This document shows positions 55,992-64,000 of a stretch of DNA of 64,000 nt, one piece after another. Origin of the DNA: Halomonas sp. KG2 (GTDB lineage Bacteria; Pseudomonadota; Gammaproteobacteria; Pseudomonadales; Halomonadaceae); contig CP098528.1 of NCBI GenBank assembly GCA_030440445.1, positions 3,224,001-3,288,000 of the forward strand. Direction: 5' to 3'. Within the stretch, counting starts at the first letter, position 1. Every line of letters starts with the position of its first letter. Below the pieces are notes generated by a model. That model had not been told where the DNA came from. It did no database searches and worked only from the letters and a program-made list of their open reading frames with translations. Made by a program: the position numbers and the translations under genes.

Positions 55992-58900
55992 TGTTTGCAG
56001 CCCTACTGCGCCAGCAAACGCTGGTCACTGTTATCGCGCTAATCTTCCTGCTGCTGGGCATTGCCGCCACGCTGCGCATCCCCGTTCAGATGATTCCCGA
56101 CATTGAAGCCCGCACAATAACGGTCGAGACGCGCTGGGCGGGAGCGACACCTCAGGATATCGAAAAAGAGATCCTCATTGAGCAGGAGCAGTACCTGCGC
56201 AATGTGCCAAATCTTACCCGCATGACGGCGATGGCCGAAAGCGGCAGCGCTGAAATTGAGCTTGAATTCCCGTTTAGCGTGGATATGACGGCTGCGCTAA
56301 TTCAAGTCAATAACGCGCTCAGCCAAGTATCGTCATATCCCACCAATGTGGACCAGCCACGGATTGTTTCTGCCGCCTTTTCGACAGACGCGTTTTTGCG
56401 CTTTCACGTGGGTACGCTGCCCGGCAACCCTAAGGCGTTAGATATCCAACTGATGAGCGACTTTATCGACGACCGTGTGCGACCTCGCATGGAAAGCGTT
56501 AAAGGCGTGTCCGAAGTCGGCGTCAATGGCGGCGCTCAGCGGCAGCTACAAATTTTGCTCGACCCGGGCGCGCTGGCCCAGCGCGGGATTTCACTTACCG
56601 AGTTACGCGATGCCATCACCCAACGTAACCGGGATATTTCTGGGGGCGAACTAGAAGCCGGTAAACGTCGCTATCTGATACGCACACTGGGTCGCTTTGA
56701 TGATGCTGAAGACTTGGCGCAGCTGGTTATCGCTCGTCAAGGCGATAGCATCGTGCGGCTTGCCGACGTTGCCGAGGTCCGCCAGGGACAGTCTCGCTTA
56801 AGCCAGCTATCGTTTTATAACGGCCAACCGGGCATTGGTATGGACCTGCGGCGGGAAAGCGGTGCTAATGTCATCGATATAAAATACGCCATTGAGGAAG
56901 AAATCGCGGCCATTAACGACAGCATTCTGCGCCCGGCAGGTATGGAAATGGTGTTGACTGCCGATGATGTGCGCTATGTAGAAGCCTCTGTCAGTAATGT
57001 ATGGAGCAACCTGCTACTTGGGGCGGCCTTTGCAACGTTGGTGATGTACCTGTTTTTGCGCTCCGCTCGCATCACCTTTATTGGCGTTATCGGCATCCCC
57101 TTCTGCACCATTGCGGCTTTTTTAGGGCTGATGCTCACCGGGCGCACGATTAACGTGATTTCCATGGCAGGCATTGCCTTTGCCATAGGCATGAGCGTCG
57201 ATAACAGTATTGTAGTATTGGAAAATATTGAGCGATACCGCCGTTTAGGGCTCGACCGCATTGAGTCGGCGCTACGCGGCGTGCAGGAAGTATGGCCTGC
57301 GACGCTAGCATCGACAGCCACCACCATTTTGGTGTTCCTACCGATTGTGTTTATCGAAGAAGAAGCTGGGCAGCTGTACTCTGATGTAGCGATTGCCGTT
57401 TCCGCTGCTATTTTCGCTTCAATGCTGGTGGCAGTTACGCTAGTGCCGTCCCTCTGTTCGCGCTTTAGTTTTTCGATGCGCAACCAACATGAGAATAGCC
57501 CTGCGGCCTCTCCCCCTTCATGGGCTGGGAAGCGACTTGAGCGTTTGATCGCCACCCCTTTTCGGCGCGGAGCGATCCTGGTAACCACGCTAGCGATCAG
57601 CGGCTGGACTCTCTTGGTACTCACTCCGCCCGCCGAGTACTTACCCGAAGGCGAGGAACCTAAAACCTTTGCGGTGATGAGCCCACCGCCAGGCTATAGC
57701 CTGCAGGAGATGGCGGGAATCGCCGCGCACGTAGAGGATTACTTTTTACCTCATGTAGGCGCTGACCCAGCGGCTTTTTTAGCAGGCGACACTGAGGTAC
57801 CACCGCTGGCCTATATGAACATGCGAGTCGCCCCGACGCGGCTGTTTATCGTCGCGGAAGCAGCGGACCCTGGTGATATCGAAGCGTTAATGGACGCACT
57901 TACCAGCTACTACGAGCGCTTTCCAGGGATGCGCGCGTTTGCCTCGAAAGGCTCGATCATTTCCAGTAACGATGGCGGCACGCGGAGTATCAACCTGGAT
58001 ATCGCCGGCCCGGATTTGGCGACCGTTTATGAAGCCGCCAATAACCTCTACCGAGAAGCCCGCAATGAGTTTGGCAATCCGCGCATTCAGAGCCAGCCCT
58101 CTTCGCTGTCGTTGGATCAGCCGCTGATTCAAATTCGCCCAGATTGGGCGCAGGCGTCAGCGCTTGGCTTAGCGGCAGGAGATGTCGGCTTTTCAGTCGC
58201 CGCACTCACCGAAGGTGCCTATGTAGATGACTTCTTTCTCGATGACGAGAAGATCGATATTTATCTTTATGGCCCCCAGCTGTCGCTACCTCTGGACCAA
58301 CTACCCAACCTTCTGCTGCATACCCCCAGCGGCGCGACGTTGCCGCTCTCTGCCGTCGCCAGCATTGATGAAACCATGGATACCAGCGTTATTCGTCGTG
58401 TCGATGGTAGCCGAACGGTGACCCTGAATGTCATCCCACCACCCAGTATTGCCCTGGAAGCGGGAGTTGAGCAGGCCCAGAGGATGCTGGAGCGGCTTCG
58501 CCATGAAGGGGTATTATCTTCGGCAGTGGCTATTTCAATTTCGGGAGCTAGTGATCAGTTAAATGCTACGCGAGACGCGCTAATGGGTAATTTCTTGATT
58601 GCGATTGTGATTGTCTATTTGCTTTTGGTAGCGATTTTCTCTCACTGGGGCTACCCGCTGCTGATCCTTACCTCCATTCCTTTGGGCGTGGTGGGTGGCA
58701 TTATGGGTCTGGCAGCCATGAATGCAGTGGGCAGCCTACTGCCACTTATTGGCATCGCTCCACTAAGTCAGCCCTTCGATATGATTACGATGCTGGGCTT
58801 TTTGATATTAATGGGAACCGTGGTGAATAACCCCATTCTAGTGGTCGACCAGGCTCGGCGGCGATTACACGATAAGCAGCTATCCGTTCAGGAAGCCGTA

Positions 58901-59146
58901 TCTCAAGCAGTTCAAACCCGCCTGCGCCCGATTGCGATTACCACGCTGACAACCCTATGCGGGCTTTCACCGCTGGTATTTTTACCTGGCGAAGGCACCG
59001 AACTTTACCGTGGTGTCGGGGCGATTGTCTTATTTGGCTTGCTGGGAGCCTCCATCGTGACGGTGACGTTCCTGCCAGCATTGATGATAAGCGTACTGCA
59101 GCTTAGCAAACGACATACGCAGCCTGCCCAAGCCCAACATCCGTAA
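55991..59146 (+). CDS. RND efflux pump, inner-membrane transporter (HAE1-type)
   Basis: The 1051-residue pump has the RND plan: TM1 at the N-terminus, a large periplasmic loop, six central helices, a second loop and the final helices. The proton-relay region reads GMSVDNSIVVLENIERYRR, with D followed by N where AcrB has two Asp, as in many pumps of this subgroup. The start overlaps the adaptor stop (TAATG). Substrates cannot be assigned. Its position between two siderophore receptor paralogues allows a role in siderophore secretion, but multidrug export is equally possible. Confidence 0.92.
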   Translation: MFAALLRQQTLVTVIALIFLLLGIAATLRIPVQMIPDIEARTITVETRWAGATPQDIEKEILIEQEQYLRNVPNLTRMTAMAESGSAEIELEFPFSVDMTAALIQVNNALSQVSSYPTNVDQPRIVSAAFSTDAFLRFHVGTLPGNPKALDIQLMSDFIDDRVRPRMESVKGVSEVGVNGGAQRQLQILLDPGALAQRGISLTELRDAITQRNRDISGGELEAGKRRYLIRTLGRFDDAEDLAQLVIARQGDSIVRLADVAEVRQGQSRLSQLSFYNGQPGIGMDLRRESGANVIDIKYAIEEEIAAINDSILRPAGMEMVLTADDVRYVEASVSNVWSNLLLGAAFATLVMYLFLRSARITFIGVIGIPFCTIAAFLGLMLTGRTINVISMAGIAFAIGMSVDNSIVVLENIERYRRLGLDRIESALRGVQEVWPATLASTATTILVFLPIVFIEEEAGQLYSDVAIAVSAAIFASMLVAVTLVPSLCSRFSFSMRNQHENSPAASPPSWAGKRLERLIATPFRRGAILVTTLAISGWTLLVLTPPAEYLPEGEEPKTFAVMSPPPGYSLQEMAGIAAHVEDYFLPHVGADPAAFLAGDTEVPPLAYMNMRVAPTRLFIVAEAADPGDIEALMDALTSYYERFPGMRAFASKGSIISSNDGGTRSINLDIAGPDLATVYEAANNLYREARNEFGNPRIQSQPSSLSLDQPLIQIRPDWAQASALGLAAGDVGFSVAALTEGAYVDDFFLDDEKIDIYLYGPQLSLPLDQLPNLLLHTPSGATLPLSAVASIDETMDTSVIRRVDGSRTVTLNVIPPPSIALEAGVEQAQRMLERLRHEGVLSSAVAISISGASDQLNATRDALMGNFLIAIVIVYLLLVAIFSHWGYPLLILTSIPLGVVGGIMGLAAMNAVGSLLPLIGIAPLSQPFDMITMLGFLILMGTVVNNPILVVDQARRRLHDKQLSVQEAVSQAVQTRLRPIAITTLTTLCGLSPLVFLPGEGTELYRGVGAIVLFGLLGASIVTVTFLPALMISVLQLSKRHTQPAQAQHP

Positions 59147-59171
59147 ATAAATACGTGGTTCACTCAAAAAC

Positions 59172-59195
59172 GCGGCCACCTAATAAGGTGGCCGC
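59172..59195. terminator. Bidirectional terminator between RND pump and receptor
   Basis: A perfect 10-bp stem (GCGGCCACCT / AGGTGGCCGC) with an AATA loop lies between convergent stops. On the minus strand five T follow (59166-59170); on the plus side only AACGTTT follows. Confidence 0.8.
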
Positions 59196-59227
59196 AACGT
59201 TTAATAGCAAACAGGTACTAACAGGTA

Positions 59228-61178
59228 CTAGAACGCGACATTCAGTCCCAACCAAACACGGCGACCATCGTCCACGTAACCGTACTCTTCGTAAGTAATG
59301 CGCTCATCAAATAGGTTGTAGATACCCGCGTTCACCGTAGTGCTATCGTTGAGTTTGTAACCCATTCCTGCATCAACAAAGGTGTAGGAAGGTGCCACCA
59401 CAGAGCGGCTGGAGGGACCAGTAGTGGGCTGGCTCTCCTCGCCACGGTAGCTCACTTTTGTCCACTGGCTGAGTCGCGAGTTGACCTGCCAGTCAAGTGT
59501 AGCCGAGACCTGATGGCGCGGTAGCTGCGTCAAAGGCTCACCAGCATATTGGCCGCTTTTCTGTTCGGAGTCAGTGAAGGTATAGCTAGCCGTTAACGAC
59601 ACTGCATCTGTCAACGGCGCTGCCAGACTGGCTTCCACCCCCTGTGTAACCGCCTCATCCACGTTAACGCGATAAGTAGGGTCGCTGCCATAGTCGTTAC
59701 GGCCATCGGTACAGATATCCACAGGGCAAGCAATACGCGTAATTTTATCGTCAAAGTCGTTGTGGAACAGCGTCAAACTGCCACTTAGACCTGCATCATT
59801 GGCGTAGAGCAGTGCAATCTCTTTGTTAAGCGACGTTTCAGGTTTAAGGTCCGGGTTACCGTAAATATTGCCACCGCGGCTGACCTGCCCCCAATCGGGA
59901 GTGATTTCGCGTAGGCTTGGCGAGCGATAACCGGTTGAAACGCCCCCTTTAAGGGTCCAGTCAGGTGTCACATTCCAAACGCTGTAAAGGCGCGGACTGA
60001 CGTGGCTGCCGAAGTTATCGTCGTCATCGACGCGTAAGCCACCGGTCAACGCCCAGGTATCGGTCAACATCCACTCATCTTCTACAAATAGCGCCCGCTG
60101 GCTATTTTCGATTTCGGTCCGATCAGATATTCGGTTGGTGGTGGTATCGCTCAGCGACTCCTCTTCGTAGCTCGCGCCAACAGTCACTAAGTGCATGCCT
60201 AGTGGGATCACCGCGCTGGTTTTAGCGGTGGTGTTGGTAATTTCGATATCGCGGGATTTGTTGTCGCTACGCTCACGCTGTACAAAGGTCTCGCTGGTGC
60301 CCCAGTCAAAGCGGCCACTATGGGTAACGGCAACGTGGGTGTTGGTGTATTCGCCGATACTGTCGGTGCAACCACCTTTGCAACCCTCAGCAGCGCCAGA
60401 ACGCCCCACCCGCGAGTGACGATCCTGTTCGGTAACGCCGGCTTCGGCGGTGAAGTCGTGATTATCGTTGGCGGCGAAGTTCAGCCGTGCGGTTAGGCTT
60501 TGCAGGCTTTTCTCTTCGTAGCCATTCAAAATATCATCTTCATCCCGCTCAGACGCACGCCCATAAAGTTGCAGACCTAACCGGTCACCCACTAACGGCC
60601 CGCTTAGGTAGAAATTCGCTTGGCGGCTGTCTCCAGAATTGCTGTTCTCTTGTAGCACCGTGTCGAGCTGCACATTGCCGTGCCATTCATCAGCCACCTT
60701 GCGGGTAATTACGTTGATCACCCCACCGATAGCGTCTGAACCGTAAAGTGTCGACATTGGCCCACGTACCACCTCAATGCGCTCAATCGCTTGTAGTGGC
60801 GGGAGCCAGTCCTGCTCGAACCCAGCGCTACCATTCGGGCGCGATTCCCGAGAATTTTGCGGACGTCCATCCACCAAAATCAAGGTGTACTGGGAGGGCA
60901 TGCCGCGAATTGAAATATCATTGCCACGGTCACCTGCGCCGCCACCGGTAACAATCACACCCGGCACGTCGCGCAGCGCGTCGGTGACATTTTGATAGTG
61001 TCCACGCTCAACGAGAAATAACGCTAATAGAAGCAGGCGCACTGGAAATTTGCTGTTCAAACCCCGATGCGGTAACCACAACATCATCTAGCCGAGGTGT
61101 TCCTTGTGCCAACACGGCACTACTGGCCAATGAAGAGATGGCACCGGCCAATAGCGTGCGACGCAAACGAGAAGACAT
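59228..61178 (-). pseudogene. TonB-dependent receptor (CirA/FepA-like), frameshifted near its start
   Basis: Translation from ATG 61178 gives a signal peptide (MSSRLRRTLLAGAISSLASS), a TonB box (LDDVVVTASGF) and SAPASISVISR, then TGA. The plug and barrel continue in another frame from VERGHYQNVTDALRDVPG to the aromatic end LGLNVAF at 59228. In the paralogue at 52651 the same place reads SVVSREELERKRITSVADAL. About eight bases encoding EEL are therefore missing here, near 61010-61012. The open frame from 61087 alone lacks a signal peptide and is not a credible gene. The rest shows no stop, so loss is recent or an error. Confidence 0.87.
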
Positions 61179-61215
61179 AGCAGGGTTCCTTTAATGTGAA
61201 AGAGCACTCGCAATC

Positions 61216-61242
61216 AAATACGAATCATTAACATTCGTATTT
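61216..61242. promoter_or_regulatory. Fur-like perfect palindrome upstream of the third receptor
   Basis: AAATACGAAT and ATTCGTATTT are perfect 10-bp inverted arms around a seven-base spacer, 38 bases upstream of ATG 61178. It shares the GAAT...ATTC pattern with the site upstream of the first receptor, suggesting a common iron-responsive regulator, probably Fur. Confidence 0.6.
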
Positions 61243-61369
61243 TTGCATAATTCTTACACAAAGAGGTCGCACAGTGCGTTCAGCCATCCGGAACACAAAT
61301 GCCAATTATTTTCATTAACATCATTAAATGGCACAATAGCGTTTCAATTGTTGCCCAGTGGCCCCGACC

Positions 61370-62293
61370 ATGTACGATTTTGATGAACTCGCCGCCTTTG
61401 CCGATGTGATGACTACCGGTAGCCTAACGCGCAGCGCACAAAAGCTAGGACTTGCTAAATCGACACTGAGCCGCCGTATTAGTCAGTTAGAAGCAAGATT
61501 GGGTCAGCCATTGCTCAGGCGGCAAGCTAACCGGCTGATTCCTACGGAAGCGGGTCTGCTATTTCATAACTACTGCACAGAACTGCTAGCGATGGCGGCA
61601 CATAGCCAAGAAGCGCTAGCAGAACTGCGTGAGGAAATCAGCGGAAAAGTAACACTGGAAGTTCACGGGGCATTAGCACGAGGTTGGATGGCAGGCGTCG
61701 TTGATGCATTTTTAACCCGCTATCCCAAGGTGGAATTAACCCTCCACACGCGAGAATCTCCGCCCACTAAAATGCACAGTAACAGTGTGCACATCTGGCT
61801 AGGGGCAACCCACGAATGCGGTCTCAACCAGGAGCGTTTAGGGCACTTGACTCGCGGCCTTTATGCCAACCCCAGCTATCTTACCAACGCTGGTTATCCT
61901 CAGCACCCAAGCGAGCTAGAATCACACGCATGGATTGATTTACTCGATAGCGCCTCTAGCGGCCTGCTGTTCCACCATGCTCATCACGACGACTTTCTGT
62001 TTAATGCGCCCCGCTCGCGGCTGCGCGTCGATCTAACGGTGCTTCAAATTGATGCCATTGCTTATGGTCAAGGCATCGGGCTGCTGCCCCACTGGGTGGT
62101 TGAAAAACGCGAGCAGCATCATCCTGGTGATTTAGTCAGTTGCTTGCCCGGCTGGGAACCTGCCCCACTGCCGATCACCATGTTGTACGCTTACGGCCAC
62201 CATTCGCGTCGGGTTAACGCACTGCTCGAGTTTTTACGCGAGCAAGTTCCGGCTGCTTGGCAATCCAATCACTCCACCACTAACGCTGAATAA
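61370..62293 (+). CDS. LysR-family transcription regulator
   Basis: The 307-residue protein has a LysR helix-turn-helix (about residues 4-60, TGSLTRSAQKLGLAKSTLSRRISQLE) and an effector domain. ATG 61370 begins MYDFDELAAF, the usual LysR start; an in-frame GTG lies four codons upstream. It precedes an AEC carrier by 69 bp on the same strand, which it may control. It resembles CrgA/AaeR-like single-domain regulators; the ligand is unknown. Confidence 0.86.
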   Translation: MYDFDELAAFADVMTTGSLTRSAQKLGLAKSTLSRRISQLEARLGQPLLRRQANRLIPTEAGLLFHNYCTELLAMAAHSQEALAELREEISGKVTLEVHGALARGWMAGVVDAFLTRYPKVELTLHTRESPPTKMHSNSVHIWLGATHECGLNQERLGHLTRGLYANPSYLTNAGYPQHPSELESHAWIDLLDSASSGLLFHHAHHDDFLFNAPRSRLRVDLTVLQIDAIAYGQGIGLLPHWVVEKREQHHPGDLVSCLPGWEPAPLPITMLYAYGHHSRRVNALLEFLREQVPAAWQSNHSTTNAE

Positions 62294-62362
62294 CCAATTC
62301 ACCTTGCCAGTTAGCGGCCTAATTAACGACAATGAGTCGCTAATCATCGTCAAGGAATGGTA

Positions 62363-63238
62363 ATGCTCGCCGAACTTTTTGCCGTGATGGCTCCGGTACT
62401 CGCCGGTGCTGGGCTGGGATATTTATGGGTACGCTTAGGGCATCCCTACCCCGTCGATTTCATTACTCGTTTGGTGTTTAACATCGGCACACCCGCGCTG
62501 GTGCTTGCCTCACTTTCTGGGGCTAATATTGATGCCAATAGCTTTGGACAGATGATGCTTGCCACGACGCTGGTGATTCTCACCATGGGCGCAGCGAGCT
62601 TTGTGGTCGCCAAACTGTTGCGCCGCAGTTGGCGCGTATTACTCGCCCCGATGATGTATCCCAACACCGGCAATATGGGACTCCCCGTTGTTCTGTATGC
62701 CTTTGGCAGCGCAGGGTTTGCCTATGGTATTACGGTGATGGTGACGGTCTCGCTCTTTCAGTTCACCTTAGGGGCTGTTCTCAATAGCAACGGAAGCCCG
62801 ACTAAAACGCTGCTGAAAACGCCCACCGTCTATGCCATTTTAATCTCAATGGCGCTGCTGTTAACCGACACATCACTGCCCCCTTGGCTAGCCAATACGG
62901 TCGACTTAATGTCTGGTTTCACCGTACCGCTTATGTTGATCACGCTCGGTGTTTCCCTAGCCAGCATCCAGGTAAAAAGCCTGCGTTCCGGCATCGGTTT
63001 TAGCCTAGTACGTATTCCCCTTGCCGCTGGGGCAGCGTGGCTAATTGCGGGTTGGGTTGGCCTGCCCCCACTGGCGCAAAGCATTCTGGTGCTACAAATG
63101 TGCATGCCTGTGGCAGTGTTTAACTACTTGTTCGCCCAGCGAGCCCAGCGCGAACCGGCGTATGTTGCCAGCCTCGTTTTTTGCTCTACGCTGCTTGCCC
63201 TGGTGTATTTACCGATACTGCTGGCATTTCTGATGTAG
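62363..63238 (+). CDS. AEC-family (auxin efflux carrier) transporter
   Basis: The 291-residue protein has about ten hydrophobic helices in two halves and the family stretch PMMYPNTGNMGLPVVLYAFG. Bacterial AEC members transport small organic acids such as malate or malonate. I prefer ATG 62363 because AAGGA lies six bases upstream; ATG 62357 directly abuts that site. It probably forms a pair with the preceding LysR gene. Confidence 0.87.
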   Translation: MLAELFAVMAPVLAGAGLGYLWVRLGHPYPVDFITRLVFNIGTPALVLASLSGANIDANSFGQMMLATTLVILTMGAASFVVAKLLRRSWRVLLAPMMYPNTGNMGLPVVLYAFGSAGFAYGITVMVTVSLFQFTLGAVLNSNGSPTKTLLKTPTVYAILISMALLLTDTSLPPWLANTVDLMSGFTVPLMLITLGVSLASIQVKSLRSGIGFSLVRIPLAAGAAWLIAGWVGLPPLAQSILVLQMCMPVAVFNYLFAQRAQREPAYVASLVFCSTLLALVYLPILLAFLM

Positions 63239-63376
63239 CGTTTTTGCTATAGCCCGTCTGATTTAGCCCGCCGGATATATAGCAGCACAGGGAACCCCGC
63301 TCGCTTTAAACAGTCACTGCTAGGCATGGAACATGATCATCATGATCATCGAAGGCCCCGACGACAGGAGTGAGCA

Positions 63377-64000
63377 TGATTCGCCAACCTCAATCACAAG
63401 CACGCCAAGCAGTGTTAACGACGCCTTCTCATCGTTGGTTTCTAACAGCTATTGGCGGGTTAATGTTGGCGGGCACTGTTAGCAATGCCCAAGCAGAAAT
63501 GGTTCACGACGCGATCGAAACCGATCAAATTACCTTGTCACTTGAACGTGTGACTAGTGGGTTGAACACCCCTTGGGCAGTGGCTTTTTTACCTGACGGG
63601 CGTTTTTTAGTCAGCGAACGCCGTGGTCAACTCACCCTGGTAGATCAAGAAGGTAACCAGCAAACGCTCGAAGAAATGCCCACGGTCAGCCACCAGGGGC
63701 AAGGTGGGCTTCTCGATATCACCTTGCACCCTTCCTTTGGTGACGGTGAACATGACTGGATTTATTTCACCTGGAGCAAACCAGACGGCAATAACAGTCG
63801 CTCAGCACTATCACGGGTTAAGTGGCAAGGGGATTCACTCGGTGAGGTCGAGCACCTTTTTGAACAGGACCGCGCTTCTTCACCCGGCCGTCATTACGGC
63901 TCGCGTTTGGCGTGGCTAGCAGACGGCACACTATTAATGAGTATTGGTGACCGCGGCGTTAACCCATCCCGTGCCCAGGCAAGCGACGACCACGCGGGGT
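63377..64000 (+). CDS. PQQ-dependent sugar dehydrogenase, N-terminal part (runs off the window)
   Basis: From ATG 63377, with AGGAGTGAG just upstream, 208 codons are open to the window end. A signal peptide (FLTAIGGLMLAGTVSNAQA) is followed by a six-bladed propeller of the soluble glucose/aldose sugar dehydrogenase family: LNTPWAVAFLPDGRFLVSER, GQGGLLDITLHPSF, and RHYGSRLAWLADGTLLMSIGDRG. The family oxidises aldose sugars in the periplasm with PQQ and calcium. The catalytic His in the propeller (QGGL region) cannot be fully checked because the gene is incomplete here. Confidence 0.88.

Noticed and set aside
59228..61087. Third receptor as an intact 619-residue gene starting at 61087
   Set aside because: The first 28 residues are out-of-frame translation of the true signal and TonB-box region. 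Plug homology begins only at the frameshift point.

Overview
The window looks like a chromosomal segment of a halophilic gammaproteobacterium of the Halomonas/Vreelandella type. This is inferred from the gene families: a GMC-type 3-hydroxypropionate dehydrogenase with an acylating semialdehyde dehydrogenase as in Halomonas dddA/dddC, TRAP transport, periplasmic MsrA, SbcCD, a giant cyclic beta-1,2-glucan synthase and several TonB-dependent receptors. Base composition is moderately GC-rich with no long foreign island. No phage, CRISPR array, plasmid origin or rRNA was seen; there is one tRNA.

Layout. 1-1009: nested IS3-family elements ending beside an 11-copy 7-bp tandem repeat. 1112-5751: a cold-shock gene and a divergent LysR / mmsA-GMC oxidoreductase cassette that fits 3-hydroxypropionate or acrylate/DMSP catabolism. 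5841-16391: housekeeping genes (msrA, an aldehyde dehydrogenase, pgpA, a TerB-like protein, sbcCD, a DASS anion symporter, a CDP-alcohol phosphatidyltransferase). 16529-25251: a cyclic beta-1,2-glucan synthase split by a one-base frameshift inside its glycosyltransferase domain. 25945-28382: sstT interrupted by an intact IS407-group element with a 4-bp target duplication. 28400-30032: a cupin-XRE regulator with azlCD behind a 44-bp palindrome.

30048-37733 is the most unusual block. On the minus strand a DecR-like Lrp regulator is followed by a class V PLP enzyme with a Cys-rich desulfurase-like motif, an FAD monooxygenase-like protein, two AhpD/CMD-fold proteins (one with CxxC, one without) and a DctPQM TRAP transporter preceded by four 17-bp repeats. 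The genes are tightly packed, with several 4-bp overlaps. I infer a thiol- or organosulfur-responsive uptake and catabolic system; its substrate is unknown.

38054-43285 holds signalling and decayed genes: a broken sucrase/ferredoxin-like gene, a secreted serine hydrolase, a PAS-GGDEF protein and two Crp/Fnr paralogues, the second frameshifted. 43311-61242 is an iron-acquisition region: three TonB-dependent receptors (one frameshifted), an ABC exporter, a FecBCDE-type importer, an RND pump pair and Fur-like palindromes. The right edge has a LysR regulator, an AEC carrier and the start of a PQQ-dependent sugar dehydrogenase.

Five genes are interrupted: sstT by the IS, and the glucan synthase, sucrase-like, second crp/fnr and third receptor genes by small indels or a stop. 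This indicates either active gene decay or some base-level error in the assembly; reads would decide.
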